A stretch of DNA of 64,000 nt from Peronospora farinosa (lineage: Eukaryota > Oomycota > Peronosporomycetes > Peronosporales > Peronosporaceae): the NCBI GenBank assembly GCA_947646735.1, contig CANTFK010000639.1, positions 1 to 64,000 on the forward strand. Reading direction: 5' to 3'. This document shows, one piece after another, positions 48,379 to 58,949 of this stretch. The notes beneath the pieces are model-generated. The model ran no database searches. It saw only the letters and a list, made by a program, of their open reading frames with translations, and was not told the DNA's origin. How positions within the stretch are numbered: the first letter of the stretch is position 1; every line of letters begins with the position of its first letter. The position numbers were made by a program, and so were the translations under genes.

Positions 48379-51096
48379 TTGTCATTTTTTGCAGAGTATA
48401 ATTTTGTGGTGCACTACAAGCCTGGCAAGAATGATATTCTCGCTGACGCGCTTTCTCGTCGTCCTGTTTACGATCCTCGGCGCGACATGGGTCATCAAAC
48501 GGAGAATGTTGATGACGACGAAGATATATGTGCGTGTTGTATTGAGCTGGGGCTCAATGCAATGATTTCGACACCGGTTCTGTCGATCCGAACTCAGATC
48601 GCTGAATCCTACGCGTATTATTCGTTCTATGCGGGAATCATCAATTATCTCATGGACCCTAGTGAGAGTTTTAACGCGAAGTTGACGAAAGTAACACGCG
48701 ATAACATTAAACATTACGCGCTTGACAGGCCGTTGCTGACGTACACGATGAACGTCTTTGATTCCCCGCGTGTCTTCATCCTTGCTGGTGACGACTTTTG
48801 AGCCTGATTGGTTCATTAATTTCACAACAGTCCAGCTGGTGGACACCTGGGTCGCGAAAAGATGTTTGCGGCTATTCCTCGCGGGTTTTTCTGGCCGCGA
48901 ATGTATAAGTACATCCAGAAATGGGTGCGCTTCTGTGAAACCTGTCAGCGTGTGAAGCCCGCGCCATCTTCACAAGCCCCATTGCGTCCGAAAAAAAGAG
49001 CTGAAAAAATGAGTTCCAATTGCTACGGAAGCCTGGCGCTCGGTCAGCATCGATTTTATCTTTGGACTTCCACTGGATGAGCAGAAACGCATGGGCGTAT
49101 TGGTTCTAGTGGATCGATTCCGCAGAATGGTGCATTTTGCTCCGGCCTCCGCCAACATTAAGGCGGAGACGACAGCGAAGATCTTCATTGATCTTATCTT
49201 CAGGCATCACGGCTTGCCAGAATCTATTGTTTCGAGCCGTGACCCGCGTTTCACCTCGGCTTTCTAGCCGAGTTATTCCAGCTATTAGGCACGCGGTTGC
49301 TTATGTCTACGTCGGCCCATCCAGAGACGGATAGGCAAACGGAGCGTGTGAACAGAGTGTTTGAAGATGTCTTGCGCAGTTATGCAACATCGTTCTCGTC
49401 ATGGAGTTCGTTTCTTCCACTTAAGAAGTTTGCAATCAATAATGCTGTCCATGCGTCAACCGGGTTGACGCCCTTTTTCGTTAACAACGCGAGGTATATC
49501 TCCTGATGGAATTGCGCCGAAACTATTGATGATTAATTACGATGAGGATAAGGCTGGTGTCGATGCACCTAATACTGGTAATTTTGTGGCCAACGGCATG
49601 TCGACTCCTGACGCGATGCATTTCATCGCGTCTCCCGTTGCTCATTTTTCCCCTAGAGAATATGTCGCCTGTAAGTTCGGCTGCAGTAATCAAATTTCTG
49701 CTATTACGACAAGGAATCACGCGTTTTGTGCGTGATGAATTACAAAAAGCAGTCGACAAGCATAAGAGAATGCAGACAGAATAGGTCGAAATAATATGTT
49801 GATATTTATATAAGGTGACAGAGTATTATTATCAACAAGTGGATTACCGAACACCTCAGTGACGAATTTGGGCGCTAATAACTTAGCGCCAAAATATATT
49901 GGCTCAATTCGGGTTGTTAAGGTGCATGGTGACGCTTACACGCTAGACATACCTACATCTATGCGTTTGCACCCGACGTTCCACATCGAGCGTCTCAAGG
50001 TTTACCTACCGGCGGATCTCCCTTCGAATCTTCTCCGCTCTTCTGTGCTGGCTCAAAATCCGACATCTCTGGAGGTGACGACGACGCTGACGACGACTGG
50101 GACCAAGTCCTGCCCGAACGCTTGCAGACTCGATCTGCTGGGGTCCTCCAAACGCAGTCGTCTTGAGTTGACGTAGGCGCTCAACCAGTACCAGCTGCTC
50201 ACGCCGAGTCCGCTCAGCAGCCTCAGTCGCAGCATCCGCACGATCTTGAGCTCTCTAAGCCATTTTGCGAGCATCAAGTAGGGCATTCTTCGACTCCTCG
50301 GCTTCAGCGCGAAGTAGGCGCAGCTCATCATTTGACTGTACAGGCGCCCGATTGCGAGAATCGGCGCTCATCGCCAGAGGTCTTCCGTCGTGATGCACCT
50401 CCTCTCTTAATTGATGCATCAAGTGCGCGACGCTGGATTGTCGACCGAATTGTCGATCACGAGGATCACAATCCCCAGGCGCCGAGTAATGAATCGGCGC
50501 CCACGAAGAACCATGTCGAGAAACATTACAGGGCTCGCTGGCTGATATATTTCGCGGCGGACGATACATGGGAGCCATCGAGTACGCTGTCCCAAGATGT
50601 CCCGGACGTGATCGAGGACTATGAGTCCCGTAGAAAGACGGTGATCGCGACCGACGCTGCAGGTTCCATCCCCGATCTCGTGAGCCGTAATGCTCGCGAG
50701 CAACGAATCCACGACGACTTCCCGAGCGACTCCGAGACCGAGACCTATTACGAGGCTCAGGAGCATACGGATGATACGGTTGACGACCTCGGCTACGTGA
50801 ATGCCGTCGGCGATCGTAAGGACGCGCTCTCACTCGCCGTAGCTCGGACACCTGGAGATCCGAAAGGCTTCTATCATAACGGGCAATCCATGGACGAATA
50901 TGATCGGGCATGCCTCGCGTACACACCAAGTCTTCCCATTCCTGCCGGACCGGTCGCATCTGCCCATGTTGCACGTTGGACATCCCTCACGAATGTGGAC
51001 GTAACAAAGTTGATACTCGTCACAAGTCATGAGACAGATGCACCGGCGCAGGTCGCCAATAGCGTGTCTATCACGCGTTCCCTCGCGACCGTCTAA
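48379..51096 (+). pseudogene. Gypsy pol fragment: RNase H end, integrase, chromodomain
   Basis: The frame 48379-48801 starts with FFAEYNFVVHYKPGKNDI and ADALSRRP, the C-terminal signature of Ty3/gypsy RNase H. Three in-frame stops follow within 20 bases (48799-48819), and the same phase then resumes with the integrase zinc-binding HHCC region (FHNSPAGGHLGREK; CETCQRVKP, about 48820-48960). The integrase core is open in shifted frames: FIFGLPLDE near 49055, SRDPRFTSAF near 49240 and HPETDRQTERVNRVFED near 49330 mark the DDE triad. From 50332 a 254-codon frame carries a chromodomain (RRWIVDRIVDHED, then HYRARWLIYFAADDTWEP, about 50430-50580). Chromodomains on gypsy integrases are thought to steer insertion to chromatin marks. 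Multiple lesions make it inactive. Confidence 0.85.
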
Positions 51097-51484
51097 CCAG
51101 GACGTGAAGGACGTTCCTTTACATCAGCTCGCATCCCAGCGCCTGATGAAGGCACACCAAGATCTCTGTATATGCGTTGTTCGTCGCTTTGCCTCTCACT
51201 GTACGGTATCGCGTGAAAAGGTCCTTCATGACCTCCAGTGGCTCGGGTTCGACAGCATTTTCAAAATCATACAAGCGCCACGGTTTCAAGTCTCCATCCA
51301 TGACCTTCGGCGCCTGCTATCTTCGGATTGTCGCTTGGTTTTCCCAGTTCTGGTTGTCAGAGACATTGTTTCGTGGGCGCCCAGGGTCCATGCTGCTCAG
51401 TTATGTCTAACTGAGCAGGTCCGAAGTTACGCGTTGATCGAGAAGAAACTTCCTACGATTTGCGCTTACGTTGAGGTAAGCGCA

Positions 51485-51498
51485 ACTTTAAGGGGGGG
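51485..51498 (+). promoter_or_regulatory. Polypurine tract (plus-strand primer site)
   Basis: The run aactttaaggggggg lies immediately before the LTR start at 51500 and has the purine-rich form used to prime plus-strand DNA synthesis in LTR retrotransposons. Its position directly against the LTR supports the boundary call. Confidence 0.7.
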
Positions 51499-51499
51499 C

Positions 51500-52507
51500 T
51501 GATGTAATGGGGCAACCTATTACATAAGTAGCTATAGGGATAATTCATAATTACATAAGTAGGCATAGGGCAGTATTCAATTAGCTGATACTGCGAGTCA
51601 TTTTTATTATTGGTTTATTATTGGGGTGCCAGACCCAATAACTAGCCAATAATAAATTGACTTCCATATTGAGTGGTTCCCATGAGCGAGGGAACATATT
51701 CGCACTTACTGCGAATTAAAACAAAACTAAAAATAGAACAGAGTTATATTTACGAGTTAATTAAGAGCGCTTCCTCAACGCCCTTTTAGTGTAAGAAGGT
51801 AATGGGTCCTTAGCCCGTTACAAGGCGTCATAGTGACGCTTCAGACCGACGTCAGCAGCTAGCTTAAACATATTTTAAGCTCGCACGTACGATACGCTTC
51901 TAAAGACACGCGTATCCAATCTTTATGTTTGAACCAATCAGTAGTTAGATATATAATTAGTTAATTTCTAATTAATATAAGTCAGTCTTCGATTTACTAA
52001 TTACCGTCCACTGCGCACGAGAAGCTGGATAAGCTTCTGCGTGACGTAAGTAAGGCAATTGTTAGTTGTTCGTTGCGCGGATCGCTTTAAGCGGCCACCA
52101 CCACCGCACGCGGAGGTAAGACGGTATAACCGCTCCCTTGCGTTGCTTGAAGGTGTGCCCGCGTAGTACGTGGCAGATTCTTTCGAAGAACCCTTCTGCA
52201 CACGCAGTGCAAGAACAAGCTAGAAGCTTAGAGGCTCGAGAACCGACGCACGATGTGCACAAGAGAAACTAGCCAATATCGGCTTTATCTATACGACTCA
52301 AAATGAGAACTGATTTTATTCGTGCATTAAGATTTTATGAATAATCCTACTTTAAGTACCCTACACTACTATTTTATGTAATCATAACATGTCATCGTTT
52401 GTATCTGGATATGGAATCATCCAATTATGTTGTACTTAGTACTACTGTATCAGTTATGGGGAGCCAATACCGATAGTATAAGGTATTACTAATACCTTAT
52501 TACATCA
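51500..52507 (+). repeat. 3' long terminal repeat of the gypsy element (1008 bp)
   Basis: The segment starts TGATGTAAT just after the polypurine tract and ends ATTACATCA at 52499-52507, a perfect 9-bp terminal inverted repeat with the canonical TG...CA ends. It is AT-rich and has an internal near-duplication of 'tacataagta..ataggg' near 51530 and 51570. There is no second LTR in the window for comparison, so the age of the insertion cannot be estimated here. Confidence 0.8.
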
Positions 52508-52752
52508 CTCATATATAATACCCTTTTTTGAAAGGATCGGTGCAATATAGAAACTTTCAACCGTGATGTACTTTTGGTATAATGTTCCAACCGTCGTGTA
52601 TTTCCGTTACAGCAAATCTATGATGCCGAGCTCGAGAAGGACTTCCAGTTTACTTCATCGGCAGTAATATGACGATAAAATACTCCGAGGCACAATTACT
52701 CGATAAAATCGAGCATTTCGCCGCGATGAAGACACTGTTCTCATCAAAAATA

Positions 52753-52786
52753 GTGTAGTAAAGGCAGGCAGCTGCCTTTACCACAC
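52753..52786. repeat. Hairpin 1: 15-bp stem, 4-nt loop
   Basis: Arms 52753-52767 and 52772-52786 are reverse complements with one mismatch around the loop gcag. The inner 10 bp (gtaaaggcag) pair perfectly. The right arm's last six bases (ccacac) are also the first bases of the next hairpin's left arm, so the two structures overlap and would compete. Confidence 0.8.
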
Positions 52787-52843
52787 GGCATTAGAGATCT
52801 ACACCGAAGATGTTTGCCGGTGTAGATCTCTAATGCCGTGTGG
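52781..52843. repeat. Hairpin 2: perfect 26-bp stem, 11-nt loop
   Basis: The left arm 52781-52806 begins ccacacggca and ends acaccg. The right arm 52818-52843 is its exact reverse complement, and the loop is aagatgtttgc. The chance of a perfect 26-bp stem with an 11-nt loop arising at random in one window is negligible. It may be a fold-back transposon relic, a small-RNA precursor or a transcription-end structure. It lies about 280 bp beyond the stop codon of the Myb gene. Confidence 0.9.
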
Positions 52844-53121
52844 CAACAATTTACTAATGCAAAGCGCACGAGCTGAATGCATCGTCAATGAACGTACACA
52901 AAAATTAGGCCACAACTTGATGTCGTTCATGAACGTTTTCATTATTATCACTATCGATGAGGCTCTTCACCATTGGGCTACCCGTCCTTGTTTTTGCCGC
53001 CAATGGTGAATAACGTGTTATTGCTGTCACTAAAAACACTAGAGGCCAATCTTGCTCGGAGCCTCTATCATAGTCGAGGATCGGATAAACGGATAGAGTA
53101 AAACTTGCTGCCTCGACCATT

Positions 53122-54781
53122 CTAGACGGATGCAATGAAATTCTTGGGTGAGTTTTCGAGCCATTGCTTTAGCTGAGGACTCTTGAGTGTAGGCGTAATG
53201 GAGTGGTCAAAGTCGAAAAGCTCCTGCTGCAGCGCAACATCAATTGTTGGTGAGGCCAAACGCTTGTGTGGTGATGGCTGTCGACTAAAACCAAAGGTCG
53301 GCGTGTTTGCGTGAGGGAATGCTACGGACACATCAGTGCGCAGTCGAGGAGAGCGACGAAGGATTCCGCCGTTTTCATTGGAAATTTCCTATAAGAAAGT
53401 GCCGAAGTCAGTAAGTAAGCAAGCAAAAACCTGCCTCACGTAGCATGATCCACTTACAAATTCAAGCGTATTCGAATCCAGCTCAGCAGGGAAGTCGAGG
53501 TCGTCGAACGAAAACTTCGTGCCGTCTGCCTTCATGAAACGCGGAGGCGACATGAAGCGCGGAGAACGACGCAAACTATGTGGCGGCTGTAGCCCTTGAG
53601 GTGTTGGCATGTTGAAGACTTGCTGCTCACGTCACAAACGAGTACAATCAGCACATCAATCATGTATCACGACACCTCTAACCAGCTATTTTACCTCATT
53701 GAAGTCGATATCAAGATGCTCAAATGCGTGAAAGGAGCCATCCATGTCGGTGAATGCATACTCGCCTCTAAATTCGCCTAATCCAGCACTACCACCACCA
53801 TTTTTCTTGCCCTGAACATGACGTTTCTTGCTCTTATTTGTTGCACTTGCAACAGCGATGATGGCACCTCCAAAATCTTCATCTCCTGTGTTCAAAAGCT
53901 GTAGCAGCAGCTGAGTGTGCAACACACGACGAGGAGTATCTGGCAAGAACATGTCATTGCTTTCAACAAGAGATACGCTACCCGTACAAATACGTAGATC
54001 TTTACGTTTCCGCTTCGAATTGAGTTTCTTGTTTCCGTTTTTCAACGGACTGCCTTCCCCATCCTCGGTTTGTTTAATCAGAGCATTGTAGCAGTTTTTG
54101 TACACGGATGTCTGTGTCGATGATATTCCTTGAGTCTGATGACGAAAAGTAGTTCCAGTATGCATCGTATCTCGCGCAATTTCCATCATGGACACATTAT
54201 TGCCTGGCGTCGAATTGATATGGAATTGTGCCACCTTGTTATTGCTTCCATTGCCTCTTAAATTTTGGCCCATTGTTTTGTTCTGTTGTTTAGCCATGCG
54301 ACGCATAGTCCGTCTCATGGACGAGTACCAGTGATTCTTTATAGCATTGTCCGTTCTGTTAATTTCACATACAAGAGATTGACACCGTCGTTAGTATACT
54401 AGCATTCGCAACGGAACATGTGTCAATAGTACTATCTTCTTTTTCCTACCTTCCAGGCAAAAGTTTTGAGATTTCAGCCCACTTGTTGCCAAGCCGTGTC
54501 TGGGCATCTTCAATAATTTGTTCTTCTTCTGCCGTCCAAGGGTCCTTCTTAATCGTAGGATCCAAGTGATTGAGCCATCTCGTGCGACATTGTTTGCCTG
54601 TGCGTTCGGTACCGTGGTTTTCACTATTCAGGTGATCCGAAATGACACTCCAGCGCTTAGTGCCGTACTCGTCTACTAATCGAATTATAGCTTCGTCTTC
54701 TTTACGTGTCCAGGCACGACGTTCATAGGTAGATCCACTATTCAGACGAGCTTCCATGCCATTTTTGCCTGATTTTGCCAT
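53122..54781 (-). CDS. R2R3-Myb transcription factor, c-Myb/B-Myb-like
   Basis: Four exons are inferred: 54781-54450, 54355-53695, 53622-53458 and 53388-53122 (474 residues). Introns are 94, 72 and 69 bp with GT...AG ends and phases 2, 0 and 0. The first has a TACTAAC-type branch site (plus-strand 54390-54396). R2 starts near residue 13 (RRAWTRKEDEAI, KRWSVI, GKQCRTRW) and R3 follows (DPWTAEEEQII, NKWAEI, LLPGRTDNAIKNHW). R3 is very close to animal c-Myb. R2 has about six extra residues between helices 2 and 3 (NSENHGTER region). There is no R1. The remaining ~350 residues are low in complexity, with a basic KKLNSKRKRKDLR stretch and two RRSPR motifs. Such factors bind YAACKG sites and, as B-Myb/Myb-MuvB, drive cell-cycle genes. 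The start at 54781 is preferred over 54829 because it gives a Myb domain near the N-terminus without an unrelated extension. It is transcribed divergently from a LIN-9 homologue. Confidence 0.9.
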
Positions 54782-55835
54782 GTTTGTTATGTGAGACTTT
54801 TCCACTTTGAAGTGAATGCCGATGTGCAAATCTATGAATGAAACTACTTTACGTTCGACTCGGCTGGAGATGGAAGTAAAAAGCTACATAGGCTGTCCCT
54901 ACGATGTTATAAGGGCTTGTGCTCGTTTTCTTCTGGCCTTCGCTTTGGCTTGCGTGTGCGTGCGTGCGAAAATGCCGTTGGCGGCCTTTCGAAAGCCGTT
55001 TTTAGCATCTTACGCTTGCTGACTACATCGTACTGGGAAAATGTTCCGATCTTTTGATTCTTTTAAAGACGATGCATAGTGAAACACAGCTTAAACATGT
55101 TGGCAAACTTTGAATCGGTCGTGGAGAAATCTTCCACGATATGCATCACACACACACTCTTTGCAATCCATTTTTTGAGCGAAGAGGCGGAAGACTGACT
55201 GGCTTGAGGATGGGCAGAAAGTCTCATGAGATCAGATTGCTCCTCGTGAGTTGAAAGCTTCTACAACAAGAATATGCTCGGTAATACAGCAGTTTTTGTA
55301 GCTGACGACGTGAAAAGCTGGATAGAATGCGAAGAGTCTGGGCTCAAGTGAAGGGAAATGACGAGCAACGTCTGCAAGCACGTGTGATGCAACTGTCGGA
55401 CCAACGGAGCCCGTCGCTCGGTCATGAAACAACAGTAACGTTGACTACTGAATACTTGCCTGCCCGTCTAGCATAACACAACATTTACAAAGAACGACGT
55501 GTATGTCTTTGGCTAATAGTAAGCGACAGCCTTTTACTTCTTCTATTTAAGAGCATTGATCTCCATTCTACTGCGCTACGATGATGCGAATAGATACTAC
55601 AAGTCTAATGCAAGAATACCATAGTATTGCCAGTTATATATATGCGCACATTACTAAGTGTCTGAAGTAAACGTAGTAATGCTTAAAGCTACTTTTTAAT
55701 CGTATATATTGTGGGTCCACTATACTTCAAAGGTCTAAAAAACCCAGCCTCTTCAACTTCAAAAAACCCAGGATCTTTAACGTAAATATTCCAATAAAAA
55801 GCCCCTACAAGTATTGCAATATCTTATTAAAGCTA
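54782..55835. promoter_or_regulatory. Shared 1.05-kb divergent promoter region of the Myb and LIN-9 genes
   Basis: The start codons of the two genes are 1054 bp apart and face away from each other. TTTGAA, the core of the CHR element bound by MuvB in animals, occurs at 54806-54811 and 55109-55114. A cluster at 54975-54994 has CAACGG (reverse strand, Myb-type), TTGGCGG (E2F-like) and the palindrome TTTCGAAA. Two more Myb-type sites, CAACTG and CAACGG, are 12 bp apart at 55390-55407. Such short motifs occur by chance a few times per kilobase, so they are suggestive only. Small open frames at 54816-55022 and 55232-55432 look spurious. Confidence 0.4.
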
Positions 55836-57914
55836 ATGCAGTCGGTGCAAGTGTTGGGTCCACGCTGGTCGCTTAAGGAGCTACGTACGTTCTATATCTT
55901 ACTTAAAACACATGGTCAAGAGTGGGATAAACTAGAAGAGCATCTCCCACAGCGTTCAAGTGCCATGGTGCGTGCATTATTTGCAATGCATCGTGGCTAT
56001 TTGTCACTACCGGAAGCGTCCATTGAGGGATTTTGTGCCATTATGATGGACCATTACGAAATGCAAGATAAACCGACGATGATTTTAGCCAATAAGAATG
56101 AAGCAAAGAAGACAATACTAGCCAATCAGAATGAAGCAAACAGAGACACGGACATAAAACAAGAGGAAGAACCTGCTGCGAGGAACAAAAAAAGGCGACG
56201 ACTCGATCAAATGATGACATTTCAAAATCAAAAGTCCAAAATTTATCAGAAGCACATGGTAAAAATAACAATAACGAGAAGAAAGCGGAAAAGTACCAGT
56301 CCTCTTAAGTTACGAAATGGGTTACAAGATGATGATGAAACTGGACTGGCAAAAGTGTATGGCAAAACGAGATTTTATCTACCATGGAGTCATTGGTTTT
56401 ACTCTTATATCGACAATGACTTTTTTCATCATAATGAGTTTATGGAATGTCTTAGTCGGATGGGACTGGAAAAAATGACGGTAGCTGCACGTCCGATCTG
56501 GTCATCGGTACGGGCATCCATGGGTCGTCCACGACGTCTCAGTCGTTTGTTTTTTACTCAAGAAAAGGATAAACTCGAAACGTATCGAGTTGCAAAACGT
56601 CAATTGGTAAGGAATAACAAAAGAGAAGTTGGAGTAAGATTGGAGAATTGATGGACTTGGGTCTTTTGTGTGTGGGATGTTATGTAGACGATGAACGGAA
56701 CGTGGCCGTATCGATCTAGTCCTCCATTGCAGCCGGGGATGCCGGTTGTAGGTACGTGTTTTGTTCTGTGTCTACTTTTTTGTGATACAGCGGTTTATAC
56801 GTTGTGGTGGTGCTTTTGACTGTAAATGGTAGTTCGGGTGGAGTCAGAGCGTCGCTTTCGATTTGCTACTGTTGCTGCTTTTTGCTCGACTAAAGGTACG
56901 TGTCACGTGTCTTTCGGTGGCAATGTTTCGCCATCGGACGTGACAGAGTGCAATTTGGATAATCTGATGGTTTTGGCCATCCCGCCAAAGCCAGGGAAAA
57001 GTGAAGCCAGCTTTGTAGAGCCAAAGCAATCTGCTACCACGCTACTACGACGCGAGAATGGGATTGTTGGAGGTGCTCCGATACTCGTAACACCAGAAGC
57101 AACAGATTCCATCGGTGCGCGACACCAAGACGAAAAAATCCGAGCTATACTGGCAGTAAAAAGCTTACTACATCGCAAGGAGAAAATCATTTTATCATTG
57201 GCAAATTTAAACGAACGCGCTGCTGAACAGCAAATGCACGCGCTGAAATTCAGCTTGTCGACAACCCCTACGACAACGTCGTCAGCAGCCGTAAAGGATC
57301 CCGCGTGGACCAATTCGCGTGAAAGGCGTCAATTGCAGAAGCAGCACTCTTGGCTCGCTGCAAATCTGAGTGCCACAAATAAGCATTTGAAGACTGCATT
57401 GCTAACCCTCCAGTCGTTTTCGGCAAATTATTCTTCTGAAGCGGAGATGTCCGACACAAGTCTGGCGTATCCCTCCGAGTCGCTGAAGTGGGATAACATG
57501 ATGCCATCAGAGACATTGACCGAGGGTCAAATTCGTTGGGCCATGGATTTTCTGGCCGCAAGTCAGCGAAGATCGGCTGTTGTGGTTGCGGAGTCAGCAT
57601 TGCAGGTCGTCAAAGATGACAAGAAATTGTCAAGTTTGAGCTCCTCACTCACCGACACTCGTCTAGGAAATTTGCTGCCAGAGACGATGGAGCTCGTTGT
57701 CAATTGCGTCACGTTAATGAGCATTCTCCACCGGCATGTTGCTGCTTCACCAAACGTGCCTCCTGTTGTCACACAGAAGCTCGTAGAGCGTGTGCTTGAA
57801 TTGCTTAAACCCTCCCACGAAGCCAATATGGATCTTTACGCTGAGCTTCATGCAGCCGCGGATGTTGCACAAGCTCAGATGGTGCTGCAGGCGTCAACGA
57901 GTGAGACCGACTAA
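55836..57914 (+). CDS. LIN-9 / ALWAYS EARLY homologue (SANT and DIRP domains)
   Basis: Three exons are inferred: 55836-56633, 56688-56751 and 56833-57914 (647 residues). Introns are 54 and 81 bp. An alternative in-frame donor (GTAAGG at 56607) would shorten exon 1 by 27 bases. The N-terminus (residues ~8-55: PRWSLKELRTFYILL, EWDKLEEHL) is a SANT/Myb-like domain as in plant ALWAYS EARLY proteins. The DIRP domain spans about residues 180-260 (KTRFYLPWSHWFYSYIDNDF, NEFMECLSRMGL, RASMGRPRRLS). The second-exon junction creates VVVRVESERRFRFATV, the start of the barrel-like domain that follows DIRP in LIN-9. The C-terminal half has predicted helices (LLHRKEKIILSL; LVVNCVTLMSILHRHV) matching the LIN-9 helical region that binds LIN52 and B-Myb in animals. 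Its neighbour is the divergent Myb gene. Conserved in family architecture end to end. Confidence 0.92.
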
Positions 57915-58193
57915 GTGTGCAAAAGTCGCTGTATAAGCTTGCCATATAAGCTGTAATGCGCTAATGAAGACGCTGCGTGATACTACATTACGTTTGCCAT
58001 GATTGCTCCCTCAAGAAGTAGCTCGAGAAGTTGTAGCTGCCTTCTAATCATGCAATAATGGACCAGTGGTGCTTTATGAACGGTTGACATTCATGTCGAG
58101 CTGTCCGTGCTGTCTTCTCTTCTTCCGAGAAAGCCCGTCAAGACTTGAAAAGCTCTTTGAAACGAGAAAATACAGGCTGCAAGCTCAAGAGCA

Positions 58194-58949
58194 ATGGATG
58201 GAGCTTGGCCGTTGCAGCGAGAACGTTTTGGTAGCTTTGTCGAGACCATATCGACGTATGACGCTCTGTGCGAGCAAGAAAACGTGGCGTTGCGCGCCCA
58301 AGTGCACGATCTCACCGAATTGCTAGCAGCGTTTGATCTTTGTGAGCTGCAAAATCCACATCTGATCGCTGTACGAGACCGAGCGTTCCAACGTGACTTT
58401 ATACCGGATGAGGAGCTACTTCGGGTCTGCTGCATGGAACGTCAGCTGCAGCAAGAAAGCATTCAACATGCTCTGGAGGATGAACTGGCTGAGCAAGATA
58501 TGGCAAATTGTCCCTATGGACAATCCAGTGAAGTCTCAGAGTGTCTTGAGAATCACTCGAGCATCGTTGAAGAAATTGAAGGTCTACAGCAACGCATCGA
58601 GTTGCTCGAACAAGAGGTGACTATCTTGCATCTGCGTCAAGAGCTCTCTGAAGAAACGACGTCAAGGTCGCAATGGCCTGTAGCTACTGTTGACGGTGAC
58701 CAAGCGGCCCAAGATCAAGATACCAAAAAGGACCAAGAACAAAGAGATCGTCATGTTTCCGAGGAACAATGGGAAGAAACTACAAGGACGATACAAGAGC
58801 AGAAGGAGCGGATCGTCGAGCTCGAAAAAGCACTGGCGATGGAATCCGACAAGAATGCGGCATTGCAACAACAGATTCAACGCTATCGACAAGTCGAAAG
58901 TATATTGCTAGAATTCAGTCGATGCCACTCGTCTGCCTCGTCACTCTAA
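58194..58949 (+). CDS. Unrecognised coiled-coil protein, 251 residues
   Basis: The frame begins at an ATG and runs uninterrupted. Heptad-like coiled-coil segments are evident near residues 35-60 (EQENVALRAQVHDLTELL), 120-150 (IEGLQQRIELLEQEVTIL) and 195-240 (IQEQKERIVELEKALAME). There is no transmembrane segment or signal peptide. It lies 279 bp downstream of the LIN-9 gene on the same strand. A frame starting at 58066 in another phase also has coiled-coil character upstream (RLEKLFETRKYRLQAQEQW), so an extra 5' exon or an indel cannot be excluded. I do not recognise the family. Confidence 0.6.
   Translation: MDGAWPLQRERFGSFVETISTYDALCEQENVALRAQVHDLTELLAAFDLCELQNPHLIAVRDRAFQRDFIPDEELLRVCCMERQLQQESIQHALEDELAEQDMANCPYGQSSEVSECLENHSSIVEEIEGLQQRIELLEQEVTILHLRQELSEETTSRSQWPVATVDGDQAAQDQDTKKDQEQRDRHVSEEQWEETTRTIQEQKERIVELEKALAMESDKNAALQQQIQRYRQVESILLEFSRCHSSASSL

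Larger units (their letters stand above)
48366..52507 (+). mobile_element. Ty3/gypsy chromodomain retrotransposon, 5'-truncated
   Basis: The element begins abruptly inside the end of the RNase H domain (about 48366) and continues through integrase, a C-terminal chromodomain, a polypurine tract and a 3' LTR. No 5' LTR, gag, protease or main reverse transcriptase is present in the window. Both DNA strands were checked for the LTR start upstream and it was not found. The coding part has several nonsense changes and frameshifts. The truncation point abuts relic DNA, so it may reflect deletion or later insertions. Confidence 0.85.
52508..53121. other. Intergenic region between gypsy LTR and Myb gene
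   Basis: This 614-bp stretch has no supported gene. It contains the paired hairpins at 52753-52843 and is otherwise unremarkable. Part of it, near 53121, may be the 3' untranslated region of the minus-strand Myb gene. Confidence 0.6.

Noticed and set aside
51029..51502. 157-codon open frame before the gypsy LTR
   Set aside because: It overlaps the end of the chromodomain frame, has no recognised motif and ends at the polypurine tract; probably chance openness in the element's untranslated region.
58066..58326. 86-codon frame overlapping the start of the coiled-coil gene
   Set aside because: It ends early and overlaps the longer frame in another phase; kept only as a note that an upstream exon or indel is possible.
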